A DNA stretch of 10,152 nucleotides from the NCBI GenBank assembly GCA_903904765.1, contig CAIVEA010000067.1, positions 1 to 10,152 of the forward strand, read 5' to 3'. The stretch comes from an uncultured Chloroflexota bacterium. GTDB lineage: Bacteria > Chloroflexota > Anaerolineae > Aggregatilineales > Phototrophicaceae. Positions within the stretch are counted from its first letter, which is position 1. The number at the start of each line of letters is the position of its first letter. The position numbers and the translations under genes were made by a program. Below, one piece after another: positions 1 to 5,880 of this stretch. The notes beneath the pieces are model-generated. The model was not told the origin of the DNA. It saw nothing but the letters and a program-made list of their open reading frames with translations, and did no database searches.

Positions 1-59
1 AGTTTCAAGCCAATCATCAGGCTGGCGAGGATGACAATGGCAATATTGGCAGGGGACAT
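1..59 (-). CDS. possible start of a membrane protein, cut by the window edge
   Basis: A minus-strand ATG at 57-59 opens a frame that runs off the left edge and reads MSPANIAIVILASLMIGLK, a hydrophobic stretch that looks like a signal anchor or first membrane helix. It lies just beyond the terminator that ends the neighbouring minus-strand gene, a normal place for another minus-strand gene to begin. There is no clear Shine-Dalgarno sequence before the ATG, and the frame stays open upstream, so both the start and the gene are uncertain. Only 19 codons are visible and no family can be named. Confidence 0.3.
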   Translation of the reverse strand, partial: MSPANIAIVILASLMIGLK

Positions 60-100
60 CAGGTTTTCATTTCGAGATAGGGCAGGCAGACTGCCAGAAG

Positions 101-132
101 CACAAGAAACAGCCCGCCGAAGCGGGCTTGTG
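101..132 (-). terminator. Rho-independent terminator of the cNMP-binding gene
   Basis: On the minus strand the 7-bp stem AGCCCGC/GCGGGCT (arms 122-128 and 111-117) closes a TTCG tetraloop, an especially stable loop. It is followed by the T-rich tract GTTTCTTGTG. It starts about 30 nt past the stop codon at 162, as expected for the terminator of that gene. The outer CACAAG/CTTGTG sequence (101-106 and 127-132) partly overlaps the stem and could form an alternative pairing. Confidence 0.75.
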
Positions 133-161
133 TGATTCAAATCACTGCGGTGGTGTCGCGC

Positions 162-650
162 TTATTCTGAACGCGGTGCCCATGTGAGTTGTTCGCGCAC
201 CTGTAGGTCGGTGTGGCGAATCTTCATGGCGAGATCGGCGGCCAGATTACGCATCAGGCGGTAGCCCAACTGCGGGTAGGTGTCGCACAGGAGCATCAGC
301 TTATCGCGGGGGATGCTGATGAGGCGAGTATCCGGCTTGGAACAGCGTGCGCCCGCCGAGCGCAGCCCTTCGTCCACCAGCGAGACTTCGCCGAACGATT
401 GCCCCCGGCGCAGTGTGGCGATGGCGAAGGGTTTGCCCCCATCTTTTTTGCCCACTAGCGCGGGATTCACCATGATCTCGACTTCACCATTGGCGATGAC
501 GAACAACTCACTACCGGGCGTGTTTTCCTCGAAGATCATATCACCTTCGGCGTAGGCTTTTTCGCTGCAAATCGAGGCGACCAGTTCCAACTGTGTGTTG
601 GTCAGCTCATAGAAAATATCGGCTTGCTTGAGGAGACTGATGAACGACAT
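162..650 (-). CDS. stand-alone cyclic nucleotide-binding (CRP-type) domain protein
   Basis: This 162-residue protein is essentially one cNMP-binding beta-barrel. The glycine-containing strands (SELFVIANGEVEIMV, about 47-61) lead to a phosphate-binding cassette at about 84-103 (RGQSFGEVSLVDEG, then RSAGARC). Its Glu88, Arg97 and Ser98 line up with the residues that bind the cyclic phosphate in E. coli CRP (Glu72, Arg82, Ser83), so cyclic nucleotide binding is plausible. A helical tail (about 125-155) follows and the protein ends. There is no C-terminal helix-turn-helix, so it is not a classical CRP/FNR regulator and must act through a partner, or as a sink or sensor. I chose the ATG at 650 because AGGAG lies 6 nt upstream and a promoter-like -10 lies just beyond at 699-704. 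The frame stays open to 725, but starting there would put the start codon upstream of that promoter. It is divergent from the rtcB operon. Confidence 0.85.
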   Translation of the reverse strand: MSFISLLKQADIFYELTNTQLELVASICSEKAYAEGDMIFEENTPGSELFVIANGEVEIMVNPALVGKKDGGKPFAIATLRRGQSFGEVSLVDEGLRSAGARCSKPDTRLISIPRDKLMLLCDTYPQLGYRLMRNLAADLAMKIRHTDLQVREQLTWAPRSE

Positions 651-690
651 GAGTAACTCCTGCTCCATGACCCCGCGAGGGGATGACGAA

Positions 691-710
691 CTCTGCTCAT
701 TGTAGCAGAG
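691..710 (-). promoter_or_regulatory. promoter with palindrome over the -10, for the cNMP-binding gene
   Basis: The minus strand carries TACAAT (699-704), a 5/6 match to the -10 consensus, with only a weak -35 upstream. The -10 sits inside a perfect inverted repeat: arms CTCTGCT (691-697) and AGCAGAG (704-710) around a 6-nt centre. Transcription would start near 692, giving a leader of about 40 nt before the ATG at 650. A dyad placed over a -10 is the usual position for a repressor operator, but it could also be a hairpin at the 5' end of the transcript. The promoter call is moderate; the operator role is inference. Confidence 0.5.
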
Positions 711-755
711 AACTTCATTGCACAAAAGAAAACGGGCAAATGGCTTAATTCGATC

Positions 756-784
756 TTGAATAATCCTTTCTGACCTCTTATGAT
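756..784 (+). promoter_or_regulatory. sigma-70-type promoter of the rtcB operon
   Basis: TTGAAT (756-761) and TATGAT (779-784) are separated by exactly 17 nt, and each resembles its consensus hexamer. The predicted transcription start is near 790-792. That leaves almost no leader before an ATG at 794 and about 20 nt before the ATGs at 812 and 815. Confidence 0.6.
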
Positions 785-793
785 CTCTTTGAA

Positions 794-2050
794 ATGAATA
801 AATTGGGTATCATGATGAATCCATACGACGAAGAATTGCGTGTTGCACCGCTGGAATATCCGGTGTGGGGCGCTGAACAAATTGACGGGGAGTCCCGCAA
901 GCAGATGGACGCGGCGATGCGCTTGCCGATCTCGGTGGCGGGGGCGCTGATGCCCGACGCGCATGTGGGCTATGGGCTGCCGATTGGCGGCGTGTTGGCG
1001 GTGGCTGATGCGGTGATTCCGTATGCGGTGGGGGTGGATATTGCCTGCCGTGTGCGGTTGTCGGTGTTTCCGGTGTCCCCGATTGTGATGGGGCAGAAGG
1101 CGGCGCAGTTCAAGAATGCGCTCCGCGAGAATACCCGCTTTGGCGCAGGTAAGTCATGGGGCGGATCGCAGCGTGCCGATCATCCTGTGCTGGAGGATGT
1201 GACGTGGTCGGCGAATAAGTTCCTGCGTTCCCTTCAAGAGTTGGCTTCGGAACAACTGGGGACGAGTGGCTCCGGTAATCATTTTGTGGACTGGGGCGGG
1301 CTGCACTTGGAACAGGCGGATGCCGAATTGGGACTGGAGGCAGGGGACTATCTGGCGCTGCTCTCGCATAGCGGTTCTCGTGGGGTGGGGTTTCGGATTG
1401 CCAACCATTACTCTGAACTGGCGTTGAAACTGCATCCGAATCTGGATAAGAGTGTGCGTCATCTGGCATGGTTGCCGCTGGAATGGCAAGAAGGCCATGA
1501 TTACTGGCTGGCAATGGAATTGGCTGGACGATTTGCGGCGGCGAATCATGCCGTCATCCATCAACGGGTGGCGAAGGCGGTCGGGCTAAAGCCAGTGGCG
1601 GTGATCGAGAATCATCACAATTTCGCGTGGAAGGAACGGTTGCGTGCGCCTGCGGGGTTCGCGGATGCCGAACGTGAGGTGATCGTCCACCGTAAAGGTG
1701 CGACTCCGGCTGGGGCGGGAGTGCTGGGCGTGATTCCCGGTTCGATGGCTGATCCGGGATTTGTGGTGCGCGGTAAAGGGAATGCAGCGGCCTTAAATTC
1801 TGCCGCGCATGGGGCGGGGCGTGCGATGAGCCGCACTGCCGCGACCCAATCCATCACCAAGCCGGAGCGTGACCGCTACTTGAAAGCGCGGGGTGTAACT
1901 CTGCTGGGCGGGGGAATGGACGAATCGCCGCAAGCGTATAAGAACATCGAAACGGTGATCGCGGCGCAATCCGATCTGGTGGCGATTGTGGGGCGGTTTC
2001 GCCCGATGATTGTGCAAATGGATGGAAGCGGTAGCAAAGCCGAGGACTAA
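794..2050 (+). CDS. rtcB: RtcB-family RNA ligase
   Basis: RtcB joins 2',3'-cyclic-phosphate or 3'-phosphate RNA ends to 5'-OH ends in tRNA splicing and RNA repair, using GTP and Mn2+. At 418 residues this matches the usual length (E. coli RtcB is 408). The metal and guanylation residues are in order: DAHVGYG (55-61), GVDIAC with Asp82 and Cys85, GSGNHF with His163, LSHSGSRG with His192, ENHHNF with His274/275, HRKGAT (299-304) and AAHGAGRAMSR with His339, equivalent to the guanylated histidine. The set looks catalytically complete, though GVDIAC departs from the common GFDINC and suggests a divergent subfamily. The start is uncertain. ATG 794 has no Shine-Dalgarno sequence and lies only a few nt from the predicted transcription start, so it would be leaderless. 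ATG 812 or 815 has only a weak GGG upstream. It is probably first in an operon with the next two genes. Confidence 0.92.
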   Translation: MNKLGIMMNPYDEELRVAPLEYPVWGAEQIDGESRKQMDAAMRLPISVAGALMPDAHVGYGLPIGGVLAVADAVIPYAVGVDIACRVRLSVFPVSPIVMGQKAAQFKNALRENTRFGAGKSWGGSQRADHPVLEDVTWSANKFLRSLQELASEQLGTSGSGNHFVDWGGLHLEQADAELGLEAGDYLALLSHSGSRGVGFRIANHYSELALKLHPNLDKSVRHLAWLPLEWQEGHDYWLAMELAGRFAAANHAVIHQRVAKAVGLKPVAVIENHHNFAWKERLRAPAGFADAEREVIVHRKGATPAGAGVLGVIPGSMADPGFVVRGKGNAAALNSAAHGAGRAMSRTAATQSITKPERDRYLKARGVTLLGGGMDESPQAYKNIETVIAAQSDLVAIVGRFRPMIVQMDGSGSKAED

Positions 2051-2069
2051 AGCCCATAGCGGTAAAATA

Positions 2070-2099
2070 ATGCTGGATTTTTTCCCCCGAATCCAGCAT
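2070..2099. terminator. intercistronic hairpin; terminator-like only on the minus strand
   Basis: A perfect 10-bp inverted repeat (ATGCTGGATT at 2070-2079, AATCCAGCAT at 2090-2099) encloses a 10-nt T/C-rich loop between rtcB and the phosphoribosyltransferase gene. On the plus strand no T-tract follows, so there it is more likely an mRNA-processing or stabilising hairpin than a full stop. Read on the minus strand the stem is followed by TATTTTA, which looks like a terminator, although no minus-strand gene ends here. Confidence 0.5.
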
Positions 2100-2127
2100 C
2101 ATAAGATCGTAACAGAGGGGAATGGAA

Positions 2128-2871
2128 ATGACTGACCAATACTTGTCTGCAACGCCTGCTGATGACCTCGACTACTGGCGTAACCCCACCGGCGTAGAAG
2201 TACCCCGTGACCGCCTCCGCTTTCTGTACATTCCAGATCATGCTGAACATCGTATGATATCGTGGCTGGCGAAACGCTTTTTCACGTATCAGCGTGTTCA
2301 TGCTGGTACGGAAAAGCAGATCACCAAGATGATTATGATTACGATGGGGGCGCTGCTGCCGGGAGTGCTGCTGCAAGATTACATCGCACACGGCTCCACT
2401 GGCGACACGCCGCCTGTTGAGTTCGGGACGTTCGGTGTGAAGTGCTACATCGGCCCCGGTCAACCGCTGGAGCAACCGGAGATCGTGCAACCGCTTTCGA
2501 TTGATGTGCGTGGGCATACGATCGGGATTGTGGAAGACCTGATTGATCTAGGACTGACGGCACAGTTCGTCCGCAATACTTTGTGTTCCCCACAGTACGG
2601 TGCACTGGATGCGGTGATTCTTGCACCGTATCGCAAAAGTAAATCAGCGGCATTGGATGCGGAGATCATCACCTTCGGGGTTGTGCCGCATGACACATGG
2701 ATTATTACGCCGCGTGAGCGCGTAGAGACCATGATAAAGCGCGTCCCGTACTGGGCGACGCAGGGCGCATCCCGCGAGGAATGTGTTGAGAATCTCATCC
2801 ATATCGGGTATACGCCCTACTTGATTGAGGAATGGTTCGATGTGGCATGGGGGCGCGTCCAGCCTCGATGA
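2128..2871 (+). CDS. purine-type (xanthine/hypoxanthine-like) phosphoribosyltransferase family protein
   Basis: This 247-residue protein has the layout of the type I phosphoribosyltransferases that salvage purine bases with PRPP. ALLPGVLLQDYIAH (75-88) matches the segment that in relatives reads roughly GGLxPARxLADYL. VKCYIG (104-109) and PEIVQPLSIDVRGH (117-130) match the strands before the active site. IVEDLIDLGLT (134-144) is the PRPP-binding loop, and PHDTWIITPRE (187-197) the C-terminal strand that usually reads near PDTWIVFPWE. Two things are odd. The loop has Leu141 where DTG is almost universal, and about 45 residues follow the last core strand, including a helical GASREECVENLIHIGYT. 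The base specificity cannot be read. I start at ATG 2128 because GAGGGG lies 7 nt upstream; the ATG at 2122 would sit 1 nt from it. It follows rtcB and precedes a CoA-transferase-family gene by 13 nt. Confidence 0.8.
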   Translation: MTDQYLSATPADDLDYWRNPTGVEVPRDRLRFLYIPDHAEHRMISWLAKRFFTYQRVHAGTEKQITKMIMITMGALLPGVLLQDYIAHGSTGDTPPVEFGTFGVKCYIGPGQPLEQPEIVQPLSIDVRGHTIGIVEDLIDLGLTAQFVRNTLCSPQYGALDAVILAPYRKSKSAALDAEIITFGVVPHDTWIITPRERVETMIKRVPYWATQGASREECVENLIHIGYTPYLIEEWFDVAWGRVQPR

Positions 2872-2884
2872 GCGCGGAGGGCAT

Positions 2885-3706
2885 GTGACCGCTATAGACT
2901 ACAGCATTGACGAACTGATCTCGGTTTGCATCGCCCGTCAGGTAGAGGACGGCGAACTACTGGCACAGGGCATTAATACCCCCCTAGTGATGGCGGGGTT
3001 CATTCTGGCAAAGCTGACTCATGCGCCGCGTGCCTGTTTCTCGTCGGCCATCGGGCAAGGGTTGGGGCAGGATTGGGCACCGCTGAGCGTGGGGCGAGTG
3101 GAAGATTTATGGTTGGGCAAGGCGCAAATCCATTTCGGGTTTGTGGCGGGTGCGGCTGATCTTTTACCCGCCTATCCGACGAAAGAATTTTTCCGTCCGG
3201 CACAGGTGGATGCGGCAGGGAACTTCAATAATATCGCTTTTGGCAGCGATTATGCGCGTCCACGTATGCGGTTGCCCGGCAGTGGTGGCATACCGGATGT
3301 CACGGTTTTTTCGGAGCATATTCATCTGTACGTGCCGCGCCATTCGCGGGTGACATTCGTGGAAACGCTGGACTTCCGCAGCGGTCTCGGTCACGTGCCG
3401 GAGCGCCAGCGTGGGGCAGGGGTTCGCTATCTCATCAGCGATCTTGGGCAATTCGACTGGTATGAGGGGCGAATGCGCGTCACCAGCCTGCATGCGGGGG
3501 TGACGCTGGAACAGGTACAGAAAAAGACCGGATTCGAGCTACTCATTGCGTCCGATTTGACGGAAACGCCGCCGCCCACTATAGAAGAAGTTCGCCTGCT
3601 ACGCGAGGTGATTGACCCGCTGGGCGTGCGAAAACTGGAACTGTTGGGCGGCAGCGCCCGTAAAGACCTGCTGCGCGAAATTCTCGAACGCGAAAACGCT
3701 TATTAA
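2885..3706 (+). CDS. GctB/IpdB-like CoA-transferase-family beta subunit
   Basis: This 273-residue protein resembles the beta subunit of family I CoA transferases of the glutaconate type (GctB) and the mycobacterial ring hydrolase subunit IpdB. Supporting segments are LAKLTHAPRA (41-50), PAQVDAAGNFNNIAFG (105-120), RLPGSGG (129-135), FVETLDF (158-164), RYLISDLGQFD (181-191), TSLHAGVT (200-207) and LREVIDP (239-245). In active transferases the region just after the THAP segment carries the catalytic glutamate, in sequences like YESG. Here it reads CFSSAIG (51-57) with no Glu. The start is taken as GTG 2885 because GGAGG lies just upstream, with a short 4-nt spacing. The frame continues to an ATG at 2825, but that would overlap the preceding gene by 47 nt. 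The matching alpha subunit is not adjacent; a candidate lies at 8294. The stop codon is shared, through TTAA, with the convergent gene. Confidence 0.8.
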   Translation: MTAIDYSIDELISVCIARQVEDGELLAQGINTPLVMAGFILAKLTHAPRACFSSAIGQGLGQDWAPLSVGRVEDLWLGKAQIHFGFVAGAADLLPAYPTKEFFRPAQVDAAGNFNNIAFGSDYARPRMRLPGSGGIPDVTVFSEHIHLYVPRHSRVTFVETLDFRSGLGHVPERQRGAGVRYLISDLGQFDWYEGRMRVTSLHAGVTLEQVQKKTGFELLIASDLTETPPPTIEEVRLLREVIDPLGVRKLELLGGSARKDLLREILERENAY

Positions 3707-5466
3707 CCACCTAAGCCAAACGACCACTCGCGCAAGGTGGCGAAACGGCTGCTTGGCGAAGCTTCGTAGCCCAACTGAACGCCGCTGACGTTGGAGCGCG
3801 TGGCGTAGGTAAATAACGGGTAATATAGCGGGATGGCAATCGCCCGTTCAACGAAATCCGCCTGAAAGCTATGGTAACGGATGGCGCGGTTGATTCCGCT
3901 GTAATCGCGGCGCGCCCGTTCCAATTCCTCCGCGATGCGACGGTCATCTAGTGAGCCGTAATTGTGTCCACCCGGTTGCCCTTGATCCCAGAAGTTATAT
4001 ACGTCCGGGTCGGCACTGCTCCCCATCGAGAGTTCCACGATAGCTGCATCAAAGTCACCGGATTCGAGGCGGGCTGTGTAGGTGGCGGCATCTACGACAT
4101 CGGTGGTGACGTTGATACCCAACTGCGTCCATTGGGCTGCGATTTCTCCGGCGATGCTGCTCATGGCGGCATCTTCCGGTGCGAGAATGCGGAAGCTAAA
4201 GCGCACCCCTGCGCTGGCGGCAGCAGTTGCTTGGTCGTCGCCGAGGCGCGGGTTAGCGTTTTCCAACATGGTTCGGGCGGCGTTCAGGTCAGGAGTCGGC
4301 CATGCCAGATCACTGCTGTACGCCCATGAACCCGGAATCAGGGGGCTGTTCGCCACAATTGCCTGATTGGAGAGGTAACGGGCGATGATAGACGAGCGAT
4401 CTAATCCGGTTTGTAAAGCGACGCGGACGCGCTGTTCACGGAAGAAGCGTGTGGTGTCACGGTTCCAATTGAAGATGAGCACGCCCATCGTGGGGGCTAC
4501 TGTGGTGTGGATGTTGACATCGGGCAACGTGAGCAGGGCGGCGCGTTCGGTGCGGTTTCGCGCTGCGAGGCCATCTACCTGACCATTGGAGACGGCTGCC
4601 AATGCTGCATCGAAGCTGGCGAACAACTGGAAGCGCATCCGGTCAATGACATAGCCGCCTTGACCTTCGGGGCGGGTGCGATAGGCGGGTGCGGCGCGTA
4701 AGTCTACGATGTTGAGCGCACCGCTGGAATCGGCGCGGAGGGCTTCGATCTGGTAATCTCCGGTGCCGATGGGCGCAAGGTTAAAAGGATGATTCGCCAA
4801 GCCGACGGCGGTTGTGCCGCGCAGGGCATGTTCAGGCAAAATGCCGATGCTGAGGGCATCCAAGAATTTGCCGAGGGGCTGCGTCAGGCGGAAACGGATG
4901 AGATCGGCATCCAAGACCTGCATTTCGATGGTCTGCCAGAATGCGCCGAGCGCGGCTTCACCGGGGAACTGTGGGTCTTGCAGTATGGACACGGTGTAGG
5001 CGACATCGGCGCTACTGAAGGGAATGCCATCTTGCCACAGCACATCTTTCCGCAGGCGGATGACGTATTCGAGACCGTCCGATGAGATGACCCAGCTTTC
5101 GGCAAGGTTGGGTAGCGGTTCACCGAACTCGTTGATGCGCGTCAGACCTTCAAAGATGAGTTCTGTGATGTCGTGGTCAACCGGGTTCAGGCTGGCGAAC
5201 AGCGGGTTTAGGCGCTGCACGCTGCCGACGAGGGCTTCCCGGAAGGTTGGTGTTTCACTGTCGCTGTTGGCCGGCGCAATCGGAGAGAGGACAAGCGGTT
5301 CCGGGGCAGTGGGTGTGGCTTTGACGACTTCCGCAGTTGGCGGCATTGTGGTGGGTGTGATGACAGGTGGAGGAGGGGCGCTGCTGCTACGGCTCAAAAG
5401 GCTGATGACGAACAGGACGAGAGCCGAAATAAACACCAGCAACTGCCAGCGAAATCCGCGAAGCAT
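3703..5466 (-). CDS. ABC transporter solute-binding protein, family 5 (peptide/nickel type)
   Basis: This 587-residue protein binds a solute, usually a peptide or nickel complex, outside the membrane and hands it to an ABC permease. The family-5 signature is clear: LIFEGLTRINEFGEP (103-117), then NLAESWVISSDGLEY (120-134) and LRKDVLWQDGIPFSSADVAYT (138-158), as in DppA/OppA proteins. A hydrophobic helix at about 8-25 is followed by a Pro/Thr/Ala-rich linker (about 30-70). There is no cysteine in this region, so it is not a lipoprotein; it is probably tethered by the uncleaved helix or cleaved as a signal peptide. The ATG at 5466 has AAGGAG 5 nt upstream. No permease or ATPase gene is in the window, so it is either an orphan or its partners lie elsewhere. 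A terminator-like hairpin separates it from secG upstream, and no separate promoter is obvious. Confidence 0.9.
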   Translation of the reverse strand: MLRGFRWQLLVFISALVLFVISLLSRSSSAPPPPVITPTTMPPTAEVVKATPTAPEPLVLSPIAPANSDSETPTFREALVGSVQRLNPLFASLNPVDHDITELIFEGLTRINEFGEPLPNLAESWVISSDGLEYVIRLRKDVLWQDGIPFSSADVAYTVSILQDPQFPGEAALGAFWQTIEMQVLDADLIRFRLTQPLGKFLDALSIGILPEHALRGTTAVGLANHPFNLAPIGTGDYQIEALRADSSGALNIVDLRAAPAYRTRPEGQGGYVIDRMRFQLFASFDAALAAVSNGQVDGLAARNRTERAALLTLPDVNIHTTVAPTMGVLIFNWNRDTTRFFREQRVRVALQTGLDRSSIIARYLSNQAIVANSPLIPGSWAYSSDLAWPTPDLNAARTMLENANPRLGDDQATAAASAGVRFSFRILAPEDAAMSSIAGEIAAQWTQLGINVTTDVVDAATYTARLESGDFDAAIVELSMGSSADPDVYNFWDQGQPGGHNYGSLDDRRIAEELERARRDYSGINRAIRYHSFQADFVERAIAIPLYYPLFTYATRSNVSGVQLGYEASPSSRFATLREWSFGLGG

Positions 5467-5492
5467 AGGCGCTCCTTAAATGGGATTCATGC

Positions 5493-5527
5493 CAAAACGG
5501 TGCTTTGGAACCCACAGCACCGTTTTG
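5493..5527. terminator. bidirectional-looking terminator or attenuator between secG and the solute-binding gene
   Basis: A perfect 12-bp inverted repeat (CAAAACGGTGCT at 5493-5504 and AGCACCGTTTTG at 5516-5527) encloses an 11-nt loop. Each strand ends its stem in GTTTTG, so it can act in both directions. It lies about 50 nt past the secG stop, and just 16 nt before the Shine-Dalgarno sequence of the solute-binding gene. It most likely ends secG transcripts, with partial read-through supplying the next gene. Confidence 0.65.
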
Positions 5528-5576
5528 CAGAGTCGCATTCGCCGCTGAAGCAGGATGGTACTGTACCCTTGCGTCG

Positions 5577-5807
5577 TTAGCTCTGGAAAGCGACAACCGA
5601 CAGAATAGAGACGGCGAGGAAAGCAATCGCTAGACCAATCGTCACCTGAAAAAGAATCTTCTCCAGCCCACGACGGGTGTGTGCGATACCGCCGCCTGCA
5701 TCCCCACCGAGCAAGTTGCCGAGCGCGCCACCCTTGACCTGAAGCAGGATGAGGATGATGAGGATGACCGAGATGATGATCGAGACGATCTGTAACGCTG
5801 CCTGCAT
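5577..5807 (-). CDS. secG: protein translocase subunit SecG
   Basis: This 76-residue protein has the SecG plan: two membrane helices (about 3-22 and 52-73) joined by a glycine-rich cytoplasmic loop with LLQVKGGALG (21-30), GGDAGGG (34-40) and HTRRGLEK (43-50). SecG is the small, non-essential partner of SecY and SecE and helps SecA-driven export. The length is typical. ATG 5807 has AGGAG 9 nt upstream. It lies between a C-terminal processing protease and an exported binding protein, so the minus-strand block is themed on the cell envelope. Its own promoter is visible 40 nt upstream, and a strong hairpin follows the gene. Confidence 0.92.
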   Translation of the reverse strand: MQAALQIVSIIISVILIILILLQVKGGALGNLLGGDAGGGIAHTRRGLEKILFQVTIGLAIAFLAVSILSVVAFQS

Positions 5808-5845
5808 CGTACAGCACTCCTAAGTTCAAGGTTGAAAGTTCGGGC

Positions 5846-5874
5846 AGTATAACATGACGCTCTTGCCTTGCCTA
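5846..5874 (-). promoter_or_regulatory. secG: candidate secG promoter
   Basis: On the minus strand TAGGCA (5869-5874) and TATACT (5846-5851) are spaced by exactly 17 nt, matching the -35 (4/6) and -10 (5/6) consensus. Transcription would start near 5839, leaving a leader of about 30 nt that contains the AGGAG at 5817-5821. This would let secG be expressed independently of the protease gene upstream. Confidence 0.5.
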
Positions 5875-5880
5875 GACGCG

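Noticed and set aside
1..135. Plus-strand frame open from the left edge to a stop at 135
   Set aside because: It would run through the terminator hairpin at 101-132 and its Arg-rich translation resembles no protein; the minus-strand reading is more natural.
1110..1564. Minus-strand open frames inside rtcB
   Set aside because: Pro/Arg/His-rich shadows of the RtcB coding frame without ribosome sites.
3707..3740. CCACCT/AGGTGG inverted repeat just past the GctB-like stop, considered as a terminator
   Set aside because: The stem is 6 bp with a 22-nt loop and is followed by CGAAACGG, not T residues; it also lies inside the opposing coding sequence.
5024..5479. Plus-strand open frame of 151 codons opposite the solute-binding gene
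   Set aside because: It lies fully antisense to a well-supported family-5 binding protein, has a low-complexity Ser/Arg/Gly-rich translation and no ribosome site; it is a high-GC shadow.
5557..5567. GGTAC-T-GTACC small palindrome downstream of secG
   Set aside because: Five-bp arms are expected by chance in 10 kb and nothing nearby suggests a function.
5730..5800. GATGAG/GATGAT-rich stretch that looks like a short tandem repeat
   Set aside because: It is the antisense of the Ile/Leu-rich first membrane helix of SecG (ATC, ATT and CTC codons), so amino-acid composition explains it.
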